NCBI GenBank assembly: GCA_015904045.1
Contig: JABMDG010000345.1
Coordinates: forward strand, 1-7,500
DNA from: Nitrospira sp.
Lineage (GTDB): Bacteria; Nitrospirota; Nitrospiria; Nitrospirales; Nitrospiraceae
Reading direction: 5' to 3'
Length of the DNA: 7,500 bases
Shown: in pieces, positions 6,173 to 7,500 of the stretch
How positions within the stretch are numbered: the stretch's first letter is position 1
Layout: each line of letters opens with the position of its first letter
Made by a program: the position numbers and the translations under genes
The notes under the pieces: model-generated
Databases searched by the model: none
Told to the model about the DNA's origin: nothing
Seen by the model: the letters and a program-made list of their open reading frames with translations, nothing else

Positions 6173-7105
6173 TCAGGCTGCTTGGGCCTGGCATAGTTGC
6201 GCAATCTGCTGTTGTACGATCGGGCGCACGCTGGTAAAGGACACCCCGAATTCCTTGGGACCGATCCATCGCACCGTTGCCCCTTCGATGACGAAGGCTG
6301 TGGTGGAATTCTGCGGGAAGATGCAACACTGCAAATCCGCACCGACGGGAAACGCGGCGCTGCTCGCCACACGACACCCCCACGGAGACAAGTCCCGCAG
6401 TTCTCCTTTGCCACCCACTGTCCGACCTTTCACCGTAAAGTAGCTATCCAGCCGAACCGGCACACGAACATGTCGACGGTGCTCGACCGTCTGTTTTCTG
6501 AACGTTGGTTGAACCCGACCACTCGCAGGGCCCCCTGGCCGAGCACAGGCCTGCATGGAGCTGCGGACAGCCGCGTGATCGGTCCGTTGTCTCCGATCGT
6601 TCTTTGCGCTTTCAGTTTGTCCGCTCCACCATTGTCCCGTCTGTTCAAGGAGGGCCGCCATCTGAGGTTTCAGCGTTGCGGTCATCCAGGCCTGCCACGA
6701 ACCCGAAGACTGGGGAACCGGGCCGCGCTTGCCCGAACTCAAGTGTTTGATCCTCCGTGCCACATCCTGGAACCCGGGATCCTCTTTTCTCACTCGACCG
6801 TATGCCTCCAGACTTTCCGCATACCGCCCTAACAATTCCAGCGTCCGGCCCAAATGATAGAAAATGTGCCGTCGTTCCTCCGGCGATAACGCAGGATCGG
6901 CGGCGGCTTTGCGGAATGCCGTAATCGCCTCTTCATGGTGCCCCCCCGCCTTTAGGCAGAGGGCAATCTGTACATGTGCTTTTCCGGTATACGACGGGCT
7001 CAGCGCGGCTTTTTGAAAATTCTCGATCGCTGATTGGAACATGCGCATTTGCTTCATCAGAAGCCCGCGCTCGTAACATGCCTTGGTCGCCATTTGTGAG
7101 TGCAT
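6173..7105 (-). CDS. TPR-PilZ domain protein, putative c-di-GMP receptor, 310 aa
   Basis: This joins an N-terminal TPR region to a C-terminal PilZ domain. Three TPR-like helical pairs are seen at about residues 8-39, 42-73 and 78-112 (for example YHLGRTLELLGRYAESLEAY, 83-102), suggesting a protein-docking surface. A low-complexity linker (about 124-205) includes a Trp-rich part (WQAW, then GQWWSGQ). The PilZ domain covers about 207-300. Its c-di-GMP motif RxxxR is R210-R-H-V-R214, and the second motif D-x-S-x-x-G is D238-L-S240-P-W-G243. Both are complete, so c-di-GMP binding is plausible. The domain ends near FVIEGATVRWIGPKEFGVSF. No signal peptide or membrane helix is visible. Output is unknown; PilZ proteins often control motility, polysaccharide secretion or surface behaviour, and the TPR part would deliver that signal to a partner. 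The start at 7105 has GGAGGA six bases upstream and is preferred over Met5. Confidence 0.9.
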   Translation of the reverse strand: MHSQMATKACYERGLLMKQMRMFQSAIENFQKAALSPSYTGKAHVQIALCLKAGGHHEEAITAFRKAAADPALSPEERRHIFYHLGRTLELLGRYAESLEAYGRVRKEDPGFQDVARRIKHLSSGKRGPVPQSSGSWQAWMTATLKPQMAALLEQTGQWWSGQTESAKNDRRQRTDHAAVRSSMQACARPGGPASGRVQPTFRKQTVEHRRHVRVPVRLDSYFTVKGRTVGGKGELRDLSPWGCRVASSAAFPVGADLQCCIFPQNSTTAFVIEGATVRWIGPKEFGVSFTSVRPIVQQQIAQLCQAQAA

Positions 7106-7111
7106 CTCAGA

Positions 7112-7117
7112 TCCTCC
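7112..7117 (-). promoter_or_regulatory. Ribosome binding site for the TPR-PilZ gene
   Basis: On the minus strand this reads GGAGGA, six bases before the ATG at 7105-7103. The good spacing favours this Met over the one four codons later. Confidence 0.7.
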
Positions 7118-7315
7118 GTTCTCAAGTCATCCAGACGCTTTGAGTGCCGGGTCCTGTACGAGCAAGAACGACGCCTTGACAAATTTCGCCACAACCGCAC
7201 TATTTCAACAACTTACGAGGCATAATAAGGTCAGACAGAAGGGAAACCAGAACAGAACGGACTGATTCGTACACGATGAGTTCAGATAAAGCTGGGGGGC
7301 TAGTTCGGCAGTGTA

Positions 7316-7500
7316 TCAGGCAGAATTCTGGTCCTCGAATGCGCGGAGTAGATCCGCCACGGACAGGACGCCAATGATGGTGCCATCAGCAGTAACGGGC
7401 AGATGCCGGATACCCTGTTTCTTCATGATCGACATTGCCGCGGCATCGGTGAATCCGATTGACTGGAAGATCGTCAGTGGCGCCATGCACCAGATCGGCA
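7316..7500 (-). CDS. CBS-domain protein, C-terminal fragment (start outside window)
   Basis: Sixty residues and a TGA stop (7318-7316) are visible; the rest lies beyond the window's right edge. The segment has the second half of a CBS domain: DAAAMSIMKKQGIRHLPV (helix then strand), TADGTIIGVLS, and VADLLRAFED as the last helix. The order of helix, HLPV strand, DG turn, IGVLS strand and final DLLRA helix is classic for CBS modules, which usually occur in pairs and bind adenine nucleotides. The protein ends only eight residues after the domain, so this is its last module. It could be a stand-alone two-CBS protein or the tail of a larger enzyme or transporter; the missing N-terminus decides. No clear terminator follows in the 210 bases before the TPR-PilZ gene. 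Confidence 0.85.
   Translation of the reverse strand, partial: PIWCMAPLTIFQSIGFTDAAAMSIMKKQGIRHLPVTADGTIIGVLSVADLLRAFEDQNSA

Noticed and set aside
6197..6832. A 211-codon plus-strand frame opposite the TPR-PilZ gene
   Set aside because: The minus strand carries clear TPR and PilZ motifs; the plus-strand translation has no domain signal.
7176..7204. A perfect TTGACA (7176-7181) suggesting a plus-strand sigma-70 promoter
   Set aside because: At 17 bases spacing the -10 would be ACTATT, a poor match, and no plus-strand gene follows.

Overview
This 7.5 kb window looks like an ordinary chromosomal stretch of a free-living, fairly GC-rich Gram-negative-type bacterium with heavy investment in intracellular signalling. 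Two HDOD proteins, a TPR-PilZ protein and a CBS-domain protein lie close together. A Nitrospira-like (Nitrospirota) or deltaproteobacterial chromosome fits this gene style, but that is a guess from protein content alone. No rRNA, tRNA, CRISPR array, insertion sequence or phage gene is visible.

Left part (1-1403, + strand): the window opens inside a PsiE-family membrane protein whose stop overlaps the start of a 91-residue winged-helix-like protein (ATGA overlap). A 390-base stretch without a convincing gene follows (569-958). It holds a GC-rich hairpin and a degenerate three-unit tandem repeat of about 22-23 bp. A small hydrophobic ORF (959-1204) then has a good ribosome binding site but no recognisable family. 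From 1205 to 1403 nothing could be identified.

Middle (1404-4015): two HDOD-domain genes converge. The first (+) joins an HDOD domain to a C-terminal GAF-like domain. The second (-) is an HDOD domain with little else. Both have lost residues at the HD dyad position and are likely non-enzymatic scaffold or sensor proteins. The 170 bases between them contain no clear terminator.

Right part (4016-7500, - strand): reading leftward, the order is the end of a CBS-domain protein, a TPR-PilZ protein with an intact c-di-GMP motif, a Uup-type ABC-F ATPase, and the minus-strand HDOD gene. The gaps between them (210, 145 and 167 bases) suggest separate transcription units rather than a tight operon.

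Taken together, the HDOD, GAF, PilZ and CBS modules suggest nucleotide or second-messenger responsive regulation. Nothing in the sequence proves that the genes act in one pathway, and I see no clear evidence for a wholly new system. The least explained items are the 816-883 repeat block, the PsiE/winged-helix coupled pair and the small membrane ORF.
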